From: Emydura subglobosa
Lineage: Eukaryota; Chordata; Testudines; Chelidae
Direction of reading: 5' to 3'
Assembly (NCBI GenBank): GCA_007922225.1
Contig: ML679959.1
Location: forward strand, 23,348,118-23,412,117
Length of the DNA: 64,000 nt
Shown: one piece after another, positions 1 through 11,060 of the stretch
Layout: each line of letters starts with the position of its first letter
Position numbering within the stretch: position 1 is the stretch's first letter
Notes under the pieces: model-generated
The model's database searches: none
The model's input: the letters and a program-made list of their open reading frames with translations, nothing else
What the model was told of the DNA's origin: nothing
Position numbers and translations under genes: made by a program

Positions 1-135
1 TGTTTGCTTGCCTTTGACTTGCAGGTAGTGGACAGCTTCCAAGTGCTGTTTCAAGGTATATAAACCGCATAACTCTCCAAGAATGAATTTGTACTCCTTG
101 AATGAAAGCAGCGCCTCTTCGGTATCAGTGTCAAC
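1..135 (-). CDS. Partial internal exon of an unidentified protein gene
   Basis: Seen: on the minus strand a pyrimidine-rich tract ending TGTCTATTTCAG (acceptor CAG at 138-136) is followed by 45 codons without a stop, running off the left edge. The peptide begins VDTDTEEALLSFKEYKFILG and ends LEAVHYLQVKGKQT. It is rich in Leu, Glu and Lys, which suggests an alpha-helical soluble protein. No start codon is needed because this is an internal exon; phase 0 gives the open frame. No signal peptide or membrane segment is visible. I do not recognise the family. The exon is truncated by the window edge, so its donor is not seen. Inference: the bases to the right are the upstream intron, or intergenic DNA if a first exon lies close. 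A weaker acceptor-like string on the plus strand (TTGACTTGCAG at 14-24) overlaps the exon and is probably chance. Confidence 0.55.
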
Positions 136-1738
136 CTGAAATAGACACATCTTCTCATTTCAGCCTAACAACCATAGTCCACCATCGACAAGTTGGAAGA
201 AAATGAATATAAGAAATCAGAGCAAGAGAAACAGAGAAAGGAAGTGTGACAGAGAGGTAATGCTTAAGATGAGCCAGGAGGAAAAACCAACCCCTAAATA
301 GATTCCATATTCCCTTGCTATCCTTATGAAAGGTGGAGAAGTCAAGGCTAGACAGAGATGCTAAAAAGAACACAGGAAGAAGCAGTGACAAATGAAAGGT
401 TTGCTGACATCAAACAAGAAATGAGAACTATAAGAGTCATTCCTCCCTCTTACACTTACAAGTTCAGGAATTGGCTTGTGCAAGCAGCCACAACGGAAAA
501 AGGAGAGTCCAATGGATGACCTAGAGATGGAGGGCCTAATTCACCACTCCATTACACTGGTTTACATTGGTGGAACTTTGACTTCAGTGCAGAAATCTGG
601 CGTAACAGAGTAGTGAATCAGCCCCTAGTTTGAACAAATGGTATAACAGCATATAGCCGCAACCATGCGGGTTATGATGTGGAACAGTAACAGTGCTAAT
701 GATCTCATCATTGGTCAGAGGAGTGCACCTAATTTTTGGTCAAGATTCTTAATGCTCAGCACTTGAGAACTTTCACATTTGGTTTCAAATATAAAAAAGG
801 CCCCGGTTTTTGCAAAAATTTCATACTAAAATGAGAACATCAAGCAAAATGGTTTTAATTGTGAAATTCCATATGTTTTCAAAGACAGATTACTATTTTC
901 AGGACCTCCAGCATGAAAGTGGGCAGAACAGAACTACAGCAAATTTCATGGGAAACTTTCTGCAGTTGCTCAAAGCCACGGTGAGAGTGCAAATAGCCAA
1001 TCATGCAACCGAAAGATTAGACATATGACTGGACACCAATTAAACAGGAGCAATAAGGGATGGAGATGGAAACAACCATTCTCTGGTTTTATTCTCCTTT
1101 GCATAAACCCTGGACAAAAATGATCAAGGTTAATGAAGTGAAACTTCACAAATATATCCTTAACCTGGCTTCCTCTGTGACTGGTAAGTTTTCAGGTATG
1201 TCCTTGTACTAATACTATGCCATGTGGTCTCTAGTCAGTCACTGATGCATTCCTTCATTCGTTACATGGGCATTTCATCAATCCAGCTGATAATTCCTCA
1301 GATATACAGTAGCTTGCAGTTTCCCGAATGTATCTCTCTAGCAAATAGTGCTTGTGAACAGAATTATCTTTCTTCCCTGAAACTTGGTCTACTTTAAATG
1401 TACCTTCCTAAGCTGTAGTGCATGTACATAATCAACATGATCAGTATGGTAGTGACAGAGTCTTTTTTTTAGCATTCCCCAAGACCCAACTACTCTTCCC
1501 AACAGCAAGGTCTACAACACACCTTTCTTTCCTAACATGCCTTTGCAGGGGAGTATAGTGACCTTTACATTAGAACTAGACCAAAAAAAATTTGGCAATT
1601 GTTTATTCACTGGAAAATGCAGTTTAGGATGCCCTAAAACTATTTACAAATTTGACAAGAATTCACCAAATAGTTTTGGCCAATTTTTTCTCCCCCAGAT
1701 TAGATTCGCAAGGGACTTTGGCCACATTCACAAAATGG
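136..1738. other. Intronic or intergenic sequence with no recognised gene
   Basis: AT-rich single-copy-looking sequence. The only functional signal seen is the minus-strand splice acceptor adjoining the exon at 1-135. The small open frames (for example 155-391 minus, 810-1028 plus) lack coding character and splice context. The last 180 bases, with FAA-like low-complexity AT runs, may be the outer arm of the foldback element that follows. Confidence 0.5.
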
Positions 1739-2124
1739 CTAGAGGAGGAGGTGCTCCTCCCCTTATAACTTTTAACCCCATGGTTAGGACACTCACTCAG
1801 GATCTGAGAGCAGTGTTTTGCTCTTGGGTTTCCCCCTTCACAATAGAGTGCCTAACCACTGGGCTTATGGGGTATTCTGGGGCAGGTCTCTCTCAATCTC
1901 TCCTGTTGAAGCTGTTCCACTTCGTATAAATATCTAAATAGTCACTGGCCCAGAGACAGTAGCCTGGTGGTTAGGGCACCCACCTGTGAGGTGGGAGACC
2001 AAGTTCAAATCCTTCCTTCACATCAGGCAAAGGGGAGAACTGAACCTAGGTCTACCACATCTTCAGTGAGTGCCCTAAGGATAAGAGTTGTAAAGGGGAC
2101 ACTATCTCCTCCTCCTGTTTTGTA
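1739..2124. repeat. Foldback element with two opposed tRNA-like (SINE) units
   Basis: Seen: the right half has a tRNA-like head, with GGTGGTTAGGGCACC at 1967-1981 and a B-box-like AGTTCAAATCC at 2002-2012. The left half has the opposite orientation (CCTAACCACTGGGC at 1851-1864). The outer ends are imperfect inverted copies: AGAGGAGGAGGTGCTCCTCC near 1741 against ACTATCTCCTCCTCC near 2101. Known: turtles carry tRNA-derived Pol III SINEs with heads of this kind. Inference: this is a decayed composite or foldback SINE-like element rather than a tRNA gene, because no cloverleaf closes. A related sequence lies at 45237-45605. Confidence 0.55.
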
Positions 2125-4532
2125 AATCCCTTTAAAAATGCCCAGGAAACAAAATGATTCATTTTCTCTAAACTTTTTAGTTCAACCCAAAATGGACTTT
2201 TTTGATTCACTGAAGATTCAGAACAATTTTAGATTTGGTTCAACCTAATCAAAAGTTGTTTGTTTGTTTGTTTGTTTTTAAATTGCTGGAAACCTGAAAA
2301 ATCAGTTATACAGCCAGCTCCCCTTTTCACCTCTTTCTTTTCTTTTTCAAGACGGACGGCCTCCACCACCTCCCACAACTCTTGTTGGGTATAGTAATGA
2401 GCACATGATGTGAGGCCTAACTTTTTGCATGAGTGTGTAGGCAAGAAAATTTATGTTCAGGATTAGGGGGAATCTAGAGGAATTTGACAGCAGGAGTTAG
2501 GAGTGCTGCTTCTGCTGCTGAACTGTTAGAGGCGCAGGTGTGTACTACACCTCTAGAAGAATTTATTTTGGCCTTGGATTAGCATAATTATCTCCTTTTG
2601 TGACTCTAGGTGACCAGTCCGTGGGGAACGGCCACACATCAATCTCATTTAATTAATTGGATTTAATTCCAAAGTGGCCAATGTCTCACACATTTTGGAA
2701 AGTTTGATAGTTTAAATCCCATAGTATCTGTTTTGAGGGTCTTATACTTAAAAGATCATCTTAAATAAAATTTCCATTGGCATTAAAGATACTGTCATGA
2801 AAAACATTTTTGTTTGGGGCAGTATATTTTCATGAGACTAATATGTATTAAGCTAGGCTGTTAACTCTGAGTTGAAGCCAAGACCCGGCAAAGAAGATTT
2901 GCTCTGCTCACAAAGAGGGATTTTCCATCAATATTATTTTTTCTTAAGATTAAAAAAATCTTCAGCTGAATTTTGAGCCTATTACCTAACATTTCTCAGA
3001 GTGTGCATGTAGTCAAAATTTGTAACCTTGGATGATACATTTGAAAACAACTGCTTGAGAAGTTAAATTTGATTTTTTTTTTTCAATTAAAAACATAGAC
3101 CCTTCGTCAAAAATTTGGCTGAGACCTCTTGCCAAGCCACATGTAATGTGTGTGTTATGGCTTATTTTCTAACATAAATTAATGAATTATCTTCTCAGTG
3201 GAAGAAGACTGCATGTCTCAGCACTCTGAATAAGTACAGAGCATTCAATTCCTCTCCATAGCAAATTCAGCCTTCAACAAGTCAGTGCTTCCAGTGATGG
3301 CAGCGATGCAAAACTGCTTCGCAAATGTTTTGCTGGGTTTGTTGCTAGGTGATGACTTGGAAAACTTTGCTATTCCTGCTGAGAGGTTTAAAAAAAAGGC
3401 TTCATATTAAACAGCATAAAAATAGGCCATCTTGCTTCTTTAACTCCTGTTTTCTACCCCCTATAGTTCCCCTTCCCCCACCCATGCACACACCCTCAGC
3501 TCTGCTCTCCAGAAGTTGGGGCCACTAGAAAACATTTACATTTTATAAGTAAAGCCTGGTGGGGGGAGTGAGGACATTAATCTTGCTGCACATGAAATAT
3601 AGTGACTTTTACAAATGCCCAATGATTTATGGTGTTTCTTTGTTCCTACTTAAATTTCAGGTTAATAAAATAAGCAGATTTTTAATGATTCAGTGTGACT
3701 GGAGTGGGGGTTACACGGAACAACAGATCAGGGAGTTCCATCGCTCCTGGGAATGGCTACTGCAGCTGAATATGTCTTGTACCTGGGCTGTATTTCAAAA
3801 GTTCTTGGCTGTGACTCCTTCACCTGCCAAGCAGCAGGGAATCCTGGGAAAGCCCTGAGGCTTGTCTAAGGCCTGGTAGCATGTCGATGATTAATGATGT
3901 AAAGTTCCAGAGGTGACACACTATGAAATCAGATGGTAGCACAAAGAGTTAATTCTTGGGCTATTTCCAACCCAGGCCTTTTATGGAAGACAAAATATTT
4001 ATTCAAGGCACTGTAAATTTTGTATCTATGGAGGCACTTTTGATGTCTTTTTCTGCAAGCACAATGCCTACAATAGTATATGGCTAAATACCATACAGTT
4101 AGATGCAATTATTTACTTTTTTTTTTCTGCTGCTTTACTCTAGACTTCTTTTAAAATCTTTGCTCTGCTATGCCTTATATACAGTAAACATGCTGTAGGA
4201 ACAGCCATTTTTGTATGGCAGATTTGGACAAAAATAAACAGTGGCCCAAATTTGCCACAGTCATAAACAAATGCAACTCCACTGACATCACACATTTTCA
4301 GCCAAGAATTTGGACCATTGACCTTTACGCTATCCAGTTATAATCTAGCTCATGAGGCCTGATCCCACAATGTGCTAAGTGCAGAGTCCTTAAATCCCAC
4401 CTCCAAGGAGATGCTCAGCAATTTGCAGGGTTCAGTGTTTTAAAAGTGCAGCATTGTTTCTTCCCCCTCCCCCCATGGGTGTGTTTGGTGCTGTACAAAC
4501 ACAGAGGAAGACGTCATTCAAGAACCTTAAAA
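2125..4532. other. Mostly unique sequence, no supported gene
   Basis: Includes a short (GTTT)n tract at about 2260-2278. An open stretch at 3559-3858 (plus) is preceded at 3658-3660 by an acceptor-like TTTCAG and contains several Trp codons, but no donor or known domain is visible. A foldback-like sequence with AACTCCACTGACATCA occurs near 4275. Nothing else is recognised. Confidence 0.4.
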
Positions 4533-4665
4533 TCTTAGGCCCCAGTCCTTCAGAGATTATACAGCTGTTTAACTCTATGTACATGACCAGTCCCATTGAT
4601 TTCAATGAGACTGCTTACATGCTTAAAATTCAGCATGTGCAAAAGTCTTTGCAGAATCAGGGTCT
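4533..4665. repeat. Short palindromic (foldback) interspersed element
   Basis: The centre TCCCATTGATTTCAATGAGA (4591-4610) is a near-perfect palindrome. Outward, TACATGACCAG on the left and CTGCTTACATGC on the right continue the pairing weakly, and a terminal AATCAGGGTCT lies on the right. The same organisation recurs at 13.5, 14.0, 16.7, 17.6, 29.5, 32.7, 35.7, 46.7 and 53.3 kb, which shows an interspersed family. It is non-coding; the family name is not known to me. Confidence 0.5.
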
Positions 4666-5429
4666 AAAACCAGAACATGAGCCACCAGTTTCTGTACTGA
4701 GTTTCCCTAATCCTGTCCTAGGAGAAGTGGATTGATTGTGGATTTGGCTGTGCTCAGGACTCGTTTCCTATCTGTGTGTCATTTCCCCAGCAGATGCACA
4801 AACTTTAGCAGAGTCTCTTTAACGCTTCATTAATTATTGAGAGATGGCAGAAGTTGTACACTCCCACGTCAGTAAATAATAATTTAGAGGGGTAGAAGGG
4901 TTGCATATGTGAGCAGCTTTTTCACTACAGATGCACTCTGAGCAATATCAAAAGACTTCCTATGCTTTTTTGCCACAAGAGCTTATTGGCATAACCTTTA
5001 TGGGTTACGTTATTTTAAAAAATAACAATAGCAGCAATTTTGGTGCTAAATGTGTGAAGCAAGAATGGGTGAATACATAACATTTTGAATAGATCCACAC
5101 TCCCTGCACTTTTTATATATTCATATTGGACTTCAGAGCTGAAAGGCATAAAGAAAATTGATGATGTGATTATACATTACTTAACATTATACAAAATTTA
5201 ACATTCATTACAGCATTGCCGTTCCCAGCATTATACTTGTCATTAAGTTGGGGTCTGGAGAATGTGGGAATGGTTAACTAAGGTTAGCTTATTACCGAGA
5301 TATTACTTCATGGTTTCTAGATGCATCTCTTGTGGGCCAAGGATTTCAAAGGTTGGAGCCTAACTTTAAACTCCCAAGTTCATAGTTAAGCTCCTAGATA
5401 AATGGCTTGAATTACAAAAGTGCTGAGTA

Positions 5430-5822
5430 CTAGGTTGGTTGAAAAACTTCAAGCAAATCATTTTTCCATTGGAAAACGAGCTTTTGTTCAAGTTTTCCAT
5501 AGGAAAAAGTTGATTTTTGGCAGAATTTTTCATCAAGAACATTGTAAGCCACACTGAGACTGCAGAGCATCATGGGAGATATAGTCCCATGAGACCTACT
5601 CCCCAGCTGGAGAGAATGGGGGCACTGGGGACATGGAACTACAACTCCCAAGAGGCACTATGGCAGCTCAAGCAGATGCTCTTGATCTGACCTGAAACAA
5701 AATGTGTTGATCAAAATTTTTTGGAACTGGTTGTTGCATGAAAAGTTTTAATATTTCAACTTTTCTTTCTGATTTGGGACAAAAAACGTCATAAAATGGG
5801 AATTTCTCACAGGATGGAAACT
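5430..5822. mobile_element. MITE-like element, GAAAATTTT-arm type
   Basis: The flanks are rich in GAAAA/TTTTC strings (TTTTTCCATTGGAAAACG near 5461; AAATGGGAATTTCTCAC near 5796). The centre holds the complementary pieces CATCATGGGAGATATAGTCC and ACTACAACTCCCAAGAGGC around 5569-5656. This arms-plus-centre layout recurs at 21357-21780, 28488-28855 and 47205-47952, where the outer ends resemble GTAGAGCTGGTTGGAAA. It carries no coding capacity. Inference: a non-autonomous DNA transposon, possibly hAT. Both ends are too decayed here for target duplications to be read. Confidence 0.45.
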
Positions 5823-6159
5823 ATTGTTTTGTGTTTTATCACCTCTGTCGAGCGCCCAGCTGCACCTGTTGAAGTCAATGGGTGATAACTGCTTCTGAAA
5901 AATCAAGGCACTTCATTAGCTAAATTGGATTTAGGTGCCTAACTTTAGGCTCCTAAATCTTAGTCCTAACTCACTGGATCTGAGTCAGTGGAAGTTGGTA
6001 CAGCAATGACACCCATTTGGCACATTTCTGTGTGTGACTGTAAGCTCTCTACAGGCAGGGACCTTCTCTCTTTTTATATTCTTCTCCTCTCTCACCCACT
6101 GGATCTACAAGATGAGGGAGTAGTCACCTAGTAGCCTCTAAAGATCCCAGCACAAAGTT

Positions 6160-7380
6160 ACCATGCAGGCTCCGCTTTCCAAGACTCCAAAGGAAAGGGA
6201 TATGCAGGCCCTTTCGAGGTAGAAGGGGATGTTATGCACAGAGGCGATGCAATCCAAACATAATCCAAACCCAGGCCAGTGTCCAAAACACATTGTCGAG
6301 ACTCCATGGCAAGGCATGAGGCTAAGGTACTGCCCAGGAAAGTCATTACTAGGTCCAGACAGCCTGTGCAGGGCATGCCTTCCAGTGTACAACATAGAGG
6401 GCTCTGTGGAACAGGAGATGGTGTGTATCAACACTCTACAATATCTTTGCATCTCCAATGGGAGATTCCAGGCAGTCCAACAAAACGGAATAGGATGAGT
6501 TGCTACAGCAGTAAAACAGTTCTTATTTCAGGGATGGATAGATCACAAGGAGCAAGTTCTACAGTGCCCCTACTACTAGGTGAGGGATGTTGGGATTTTG
6601 TTTAAAAGGACTAAACTGTAATTCCAGCCGATTTAAGACCTGACATCATGAGATTGATATAAGCTTCATGCCTGGGGATAGAGGCATACCTGAGATGAGC
6701 CAGGAAGCATATCTGCCAGCCAGGCACGAATGCCCAATTGAAGGCATATATGGAATGGTGCATTGGTGTGCAAAAAGCAAAGTGCCCAATAACAGAACGA
6801 AACTCTACAGCCCAGTGAAATCCCAGCCTGACCCTGGAAAAACGTCAGAAGAGATCTGTGCATTTTTAATGATAGGAACTACATGATCAAAGTAGATTAC
6901 TACTCCAGTTTGAGGGAGGTGGACTATATGGAGGACACTAAGGCAAGAACGGTGATCAGAAAACTGAAGGCACATTTTGCAACGTATGTCATACCTGACA
7001 CGCTGTGCTCAGACAATGAACCGCAGTACACTGCAGAAGAATTCACATGGGCCAAATGGGATCTGGCGTACCTACAAAGCAATAGGATAACAGACTCGGG
7101 AATAAAGACAGACAAAAGTCTGATGGCAGAGGCAAAATAGACAGGAAGGAATCCCTACCAGGCAGCATTGGACTATCACAACACACTCTCCCAGGGACTG
7201 AACAGTAGCACAGCGCAGGGACAGATGGGCTGGAGAACCAAGACCCTGCTACCCATCATATGTAGTCTGCTGAGCCCATCACAGGAAGGACAGACAAGTC
7301 CACAAGCATAGTTAAGAAAGGCAGCCAGCGAGGCAGGCAGTCTGCTACAACCAAGGAGCCAGTGACCTGAGGCCACTACT
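6160..7380 (+). pseudogene. Ty3/Gypsy retrotransposon pol remnant (RNase H end plus integrase)
   Basis: One reading frame carries recognisable pieces throughout. At 6307-6400 there is the RNase H/integrase linker (RYCPGKSLLGPDSLCRACLP). At 6883-7060 there is the integrase core, with VDYYS, YMEDTKA and CSDNEPQYTAEEFT. At 7162-7260 there is the post-core segment (LDYHNTLSQGLNSS, WRTKTLLPIICSLL). In-frame stops occur at 6496 (TAG), 6829 (TGA), 7138 (TAG), about 7309 (TAG) and about 7366 (TGA). The catalytic-Asp motif reads SDNEPQ where Gly normally follows Asn, several residues are missing before LQSN, and the expected catalytic Glu position reads Asp (RITDSGIK). The element is inactive. Gag, protease and most of the reverse transcriptase are absent. 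Similar decayed sequence continues to about 8060, where TGTAAATACCGTCCTTAATG may belong to a 3' LTR whose boundaries I cannot fix. Confidence 0.8.
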
Positions 7381-8137
7381 CATAAGTGAGTTGGTCTGGG
7401 TCAGACCATGAAATAGCCACACAAAGCAATGGCAAAAGGCCACCATCACATCTGCAGTGGGATGCAGGTCATACTGAGGTAGCTACAGACTCAGGTCAGC
7501 AGTGGAGATGAAACCCAAGACAATTGTGGAGTAGTAGCAGACAGTGGATAGGTGGGGCCCAGGCCAGAACCAGAACCAGCTGGTCTGACATACCTCATTT
7601 CTTTTGACTGCTATGAGCAATACAACAGGACGCCACCCTCTAGAATTAAGGTAGCTATGGAGTGGAACAAGTCCCCCACCAACAGCAACAAGACAAGCCA
7701 GAAGTGGCAGACAGGTTTGAAGACCAGCACATGTGGAGGACGATCAGATCTAGTAGAGGCCATGATAGGCTGGTGGTAACGGCCACATCCCTAGAGTGGG
7801 CTGTGTACTGGCAGCCTCTGGCCCGAGCAAGTCAGCAAACACTGCTACCAAAGACAGCAACAACAACAAAAATTGTTGAAAGATGTAGCAAGCTGAGTAG
7901 ATCTTGGAGTGGGGGGGAGCACAGGCTGCAGGAGGGAAGAGTGTGCAGGAGATGCCAGGAAACCAGTCTTTGTGCACATGGCTTGAATGCTAGTTGCATA
8001 TGCAGCATCTCTGTAAATACCGTCCTTAATGAAGAGCCAGTTTAGGTTTAGAACAATGGAGTCTTTTCATGTTATTACCAAGCACATGGTACATAGAACA
8101 ACTGTCTTGTTTTAACTACTTAAATGACTAATGCTTT
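7381..8137 (+). other. Probable 3' part of the Gypsy element, decayed
   Basis: Continues the orientation of the pol remnant without recognisable domains. A polar, Gln-rich open stretch (7662-8045) contains CAACAACAACAAAA (7858-7871). The segment from about 7873 to 8060 starts with TG and has a weak polyadenylation-like CTTAATGAAGAGCC, so it could be LTR-derived. No second LTR was found, so this stays inference. Confidence 0.25.
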
Positions 8138-8701
8138 CCCACCAAGGCTGGCAGGTGTCCAGTTTTCAACTGGAAAGGCCCGTTGAAAAGGGGACCTGAG
8201 AGTGTATCGACCAGACACCAACAGTCTGGTTACCTGAGTAACTTTCCACAACCGGCTGCTGTTCTGCCATGGGGTGGGTGGGAAGAGCAGCTGGAGCTGA
8301 AGGAGCACACCGAAACTGCCTGGCTCTGAAGTGGGCCAGGGGGAGGGATCCTAAAGCACATGGCATTTAAGGAGTGGGACCAGAGGCTGGGTTCACTGCC
8401 CTGGCCCACTTCTCAGCCTTCTTTGTGCCCCACCCCCAGGGTGCTGCCCCCTGTCCTGCCCCAGTCACCCCTCCACCTTCAGAGCGTGGCTTTCCCTTCC
8501 CTGTCCTGCCCCATCACCCCTCAAACCCTGCTTACCTGGCGGGAGGAGGGAAGTGGAGAGAACAGCGAGCAGTGGGAGGGGGGAAGAGGGGCCTCGAGGG
8601 AAGAGGCGGAGCAGGGGTGGAGTCTTAGGGGGAAATAGGGTGAGGAGGATGTTCTGGCCCTCAGTGTCCAGTTTTCGCAAATTAGAAAGTTGACCACCCT
8701 C
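8138..8701. repeat. GC-rich interspersed repeat with GTGTCCAGTTTTC near both ends
   Basis: The string GTGTCCAGTTTTC occurs near the left end (8156-8168) and again near the right end (8667-8679), followed there by GCAAATTAGAAAGTTGACCACCCT. The interior is C- then G/A-rich (CCTGTCCTGCCCC occurs twice, near 8451 and 8501). I associate this layout with a repeat common in turtle genomes; the class (DNA transposon or LTR) is unclear. Open frames inside (8360-8638, 8374-8628, 8465-8680 minus) are products of the low-complexity GC-rich stretch. Confidence 0.5.
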
Positions 8702-9624
8702 TTTCCCCTTGTGGCCGTACTTATAGATATCCTGATCTAGATCCTGAGTAGTTCCATGGGTGTTTGGTGTAGCTCAGCATGGATGATTGCTTTAAGCATT
8801 TTCTCAGCCATTGGCATAAACTAGAGCAGGTGAAGATTGCTACAGAAAAAGGAAGTTCTGGCCACACCTTCTGTGCCATCTTGGGGCATGGGACATTAGT
8901 GTAGGAACCATTACAGAGGATGACTGACTAAATTGGCATTAGGGCAGCTTCACACTAACATCCGAACTGTTCTTTTTCTTACTTAGCGTCTCCTAAGAGG
9001 CAAAATGTTTTAGGTCAGCCAGAATTTAGTGACAGGCTGAAGTGCTCTAAAGGCGATTATTCCGTTTTATTTGGTAAATAATATATCTTTCACATTTTTC
9101 TTTTTAATATGTATTTGCCTGACAGACTGGAATGGCTCAGAAGAAGTGGTTTTGTTCTCTTGGGTACAAAACACAGTGTGTGTTTTTGTTTTTTGTGTTT
9201 TTATTAACGCATTTACTCAGTCTCCAACAAAGCCGTTCTGATGTCTTGAATAAATAATGCACGTCTGATAACCTTCCATTACATTTGCAAATAAATACAT
9301 CAATTATATGAATTTAAAGGGAAAAAAAAACACGTTCTACAGATGGAAAAGTTGTGGCAAATCTACGGGAGCCAGGACACTCTAAGCTTAAAGAACGTTG
9401 TCAGATTAAAAATGTCCTCATCTTTACTGCAAACATCACCTTCGATTATTAATAGTGGATGAATATATTCTTTGATCTTTGTTTACTTTTTCATTTGCGT
9501 AAGCATGAACAGAGAAGCCAGACTGGTGTTCGGTTCACTTTTGCTTATTATAGTTTTTATGCGATTGCACTCTCCGGTTCTCATGGTATAATGCTACAGT
9601 CGGTGCATCCTCTTGGGCAGGTTT
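8702..9624. other. Unique-looking AT-rich sequence, nothing recognised
   Basis: No repeat landmarks and no coding frames with splice context. It contains a T-rich tract with TGTGTGTTTTTGTTTTTTGTG (9178-9198). Confidence 0.4.
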
Positions 9625-9755
9625 GCAGTAAGCTGTTGGGGCAGGACCCTTGTTTTTTTTTCTTTGTTTGTACAGCACCTAGCACAATGGGAGACAGGGC
9701 GTGGAACCCTGACTGGAACTCTGAGGCGCTACAGCAATGCAAACAATAACTTGCA
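9625..9755 (+). repeat. LINE 3' tail, L2/CR1-like
   Basis: Contains TTTGTACAGCACCTAGCACAATGG (9667-9690) and GAGGCGCTACAGCAATGCAAACAATAA. Related tails are seen at 34690-34825, 45890-46015, 46890-47010 and 53985-54042. The shared pattern is: GGGGCAGGGACC, T-rich run, GTACAGnnCCTAGCACA, then GGTGCTAC and a run of ATAATA. This is the 3' end of an old LINE family, probably L2-like; no coding part is present. Confidence 0.55.
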
Positions 9756-10369
9756 AGTAAGCCATTTTCCCTGGTGGCTGTCATCTTTTGCTCCAGAGTC
9801 TAAGCTTTCACTTAAAGTAAAATAGTACGGTCCTGCTCCAAAGCTCAGAAAAGTCCATAGATGGCCTTCCCAGGATGAATTTCACTCATATAACTGCACG
9901 TTTCTCCAAGGAGCTGAGGAACCCAATTAGGTTCTGAATCTTGTCAGAAAACAAATCTCTTTTTGAAGGAACTCTCTTCCTGGCTTTACATTTTACTGGG
10001 TGCCCCATTCATGAGCTCCTTTTAGAATGTGCTTTTTTCCAAACTTCTGTTGTGCTACTGACAGTTTTATGGTGTCAACATTCTGCTACAACAGCAACAT
10101 TTGCTGATGGGACTAATTCTGTAGCTGGGATAAACTGTGCATCTAAACTTCTTTTGTTTTTAATCAGCAAAAAATAAAAAATCTAGTCCAGCCTCTGAAC
10201 TGGTCTGAGCAAAATGTTTCTGTGCCCTACAAACACCAACAGTCAAAAGGTAGCATGGGGAGATAAGAGAAAAGAGCATGAATCAATAACCTTAGATTTG
10301 TAGTTGGTCTTCAATAGCTCATGGTTCAAGGAGGGGGAAAGGGCCGTTTACAGCCAGGATTTTTGGTTC
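9756..10369. other. Unique-looking sequence, nothing recognised
   Basis: No supported gene or repeat. The right end may include the 3' flank of the LINE fragment that follows on the minus strand. Confidence 0.35.
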
Positions 10370-11060
10370 AGTCCATTGTAAGTCTCTCCGTCGTATGCCG
10401 TCACAGTGTCATGTGTTCTTGTGTGGCTGTATAGTCTGATGCATGAGGAGCAAGACCGCAAACAGATGTCACATAGGAATGTGCAGGCTCCCACTAAAGA
10501 CATGGCATCATGCGTGGCCCTTTTTTCAGTGAGTTTTTTCTATCTTCCTGACAGTGTTTACTGCCTTTATTGATAGTCGTCATTCATGTCTGTGCTTGGC
10601 TATATCTTCGGAGGTATCCATCTTTATGCTGCATAAGGTCAGATTATGTTTAAGGGTGTCTTTGAAGTGTTTTTGCTGACCACCCCACCTGCACCTTCCG
10701 AGTCTCAGCTCACCATAGAGAACTTTTTTCAGGAGTCTCTCATCACCTACTCTGATAACATGACCTGTCCATCTAAATTGAGCTTTGATGATCATTGCCT
10801 CAATGCTGGTGGTTTTTGTTCCTTCAGTGATTTTATTGCCTGACACTTTGTCTTGCTAGTGGACCTTCAGAATAGAGTGAAGACTGTCCATCTATCACGC
10901 CCATGTAAAAGGGACACTATCACTGCTACACGGTACATCATCAGTCGGACTGATTGTTTGGTGGTGTGCTGATTGAGTATCCTACGGCGAAATCTTCTGA
11001 AGCCTGGCTTGCCTTTCGTATTCTGTCTGATATTTCTTAATCCAGGGAACCATCGCTAGC
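10370..11060 (-). pseudogene. LINE remnant: reverse-transcriptase C-terminus plus zinc finger
   Basis: Minus strand, 5' truncated and frameshifted. From right to left: a segment with YRVAVIVSLLHG near 10910 corresponds to the conserved Leu-Leu-Tyr-Gly region following the RT palm. Next is an 88-codon frame at 10846-10580 with IEAMIIKAQFRWTGHVIRV and KKVLYGELRLGRCRWGGQQK, the post-RT region typical of these elements. Finally, in another frame, a C-X2-C-X12-H-X3-H zinc finger at 10473-10411 (CDIC ... YSHTRTH). Known: such C-terminal fingers occur in some vertebrate non-LTR retrotransposons that encode an endonuclease/RT polyprotein. The catalytic domains are missing, so the copy is dead. The clade (RTE-like or other) is not certain. 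Confidence 0.75.

Noticed and set aside
14..55. Plus-strand microexon between TTGCAG and GTATAT
   Set aside because: Only 32 bases, overlaps the better minus-strand exon, and has no neighbouring exons on the plus strand.
1537..1929. 130-codon plus-strand frame
   Set aside because: Overlaps the tRNA-like foldback element and has no coding resemblance.
1960..2060. Possible tRNA gene
   Set aside because: A- and B-box-like words are present but no cloverleaf with a paired acceptor stem forms; better explained as a SINE head.
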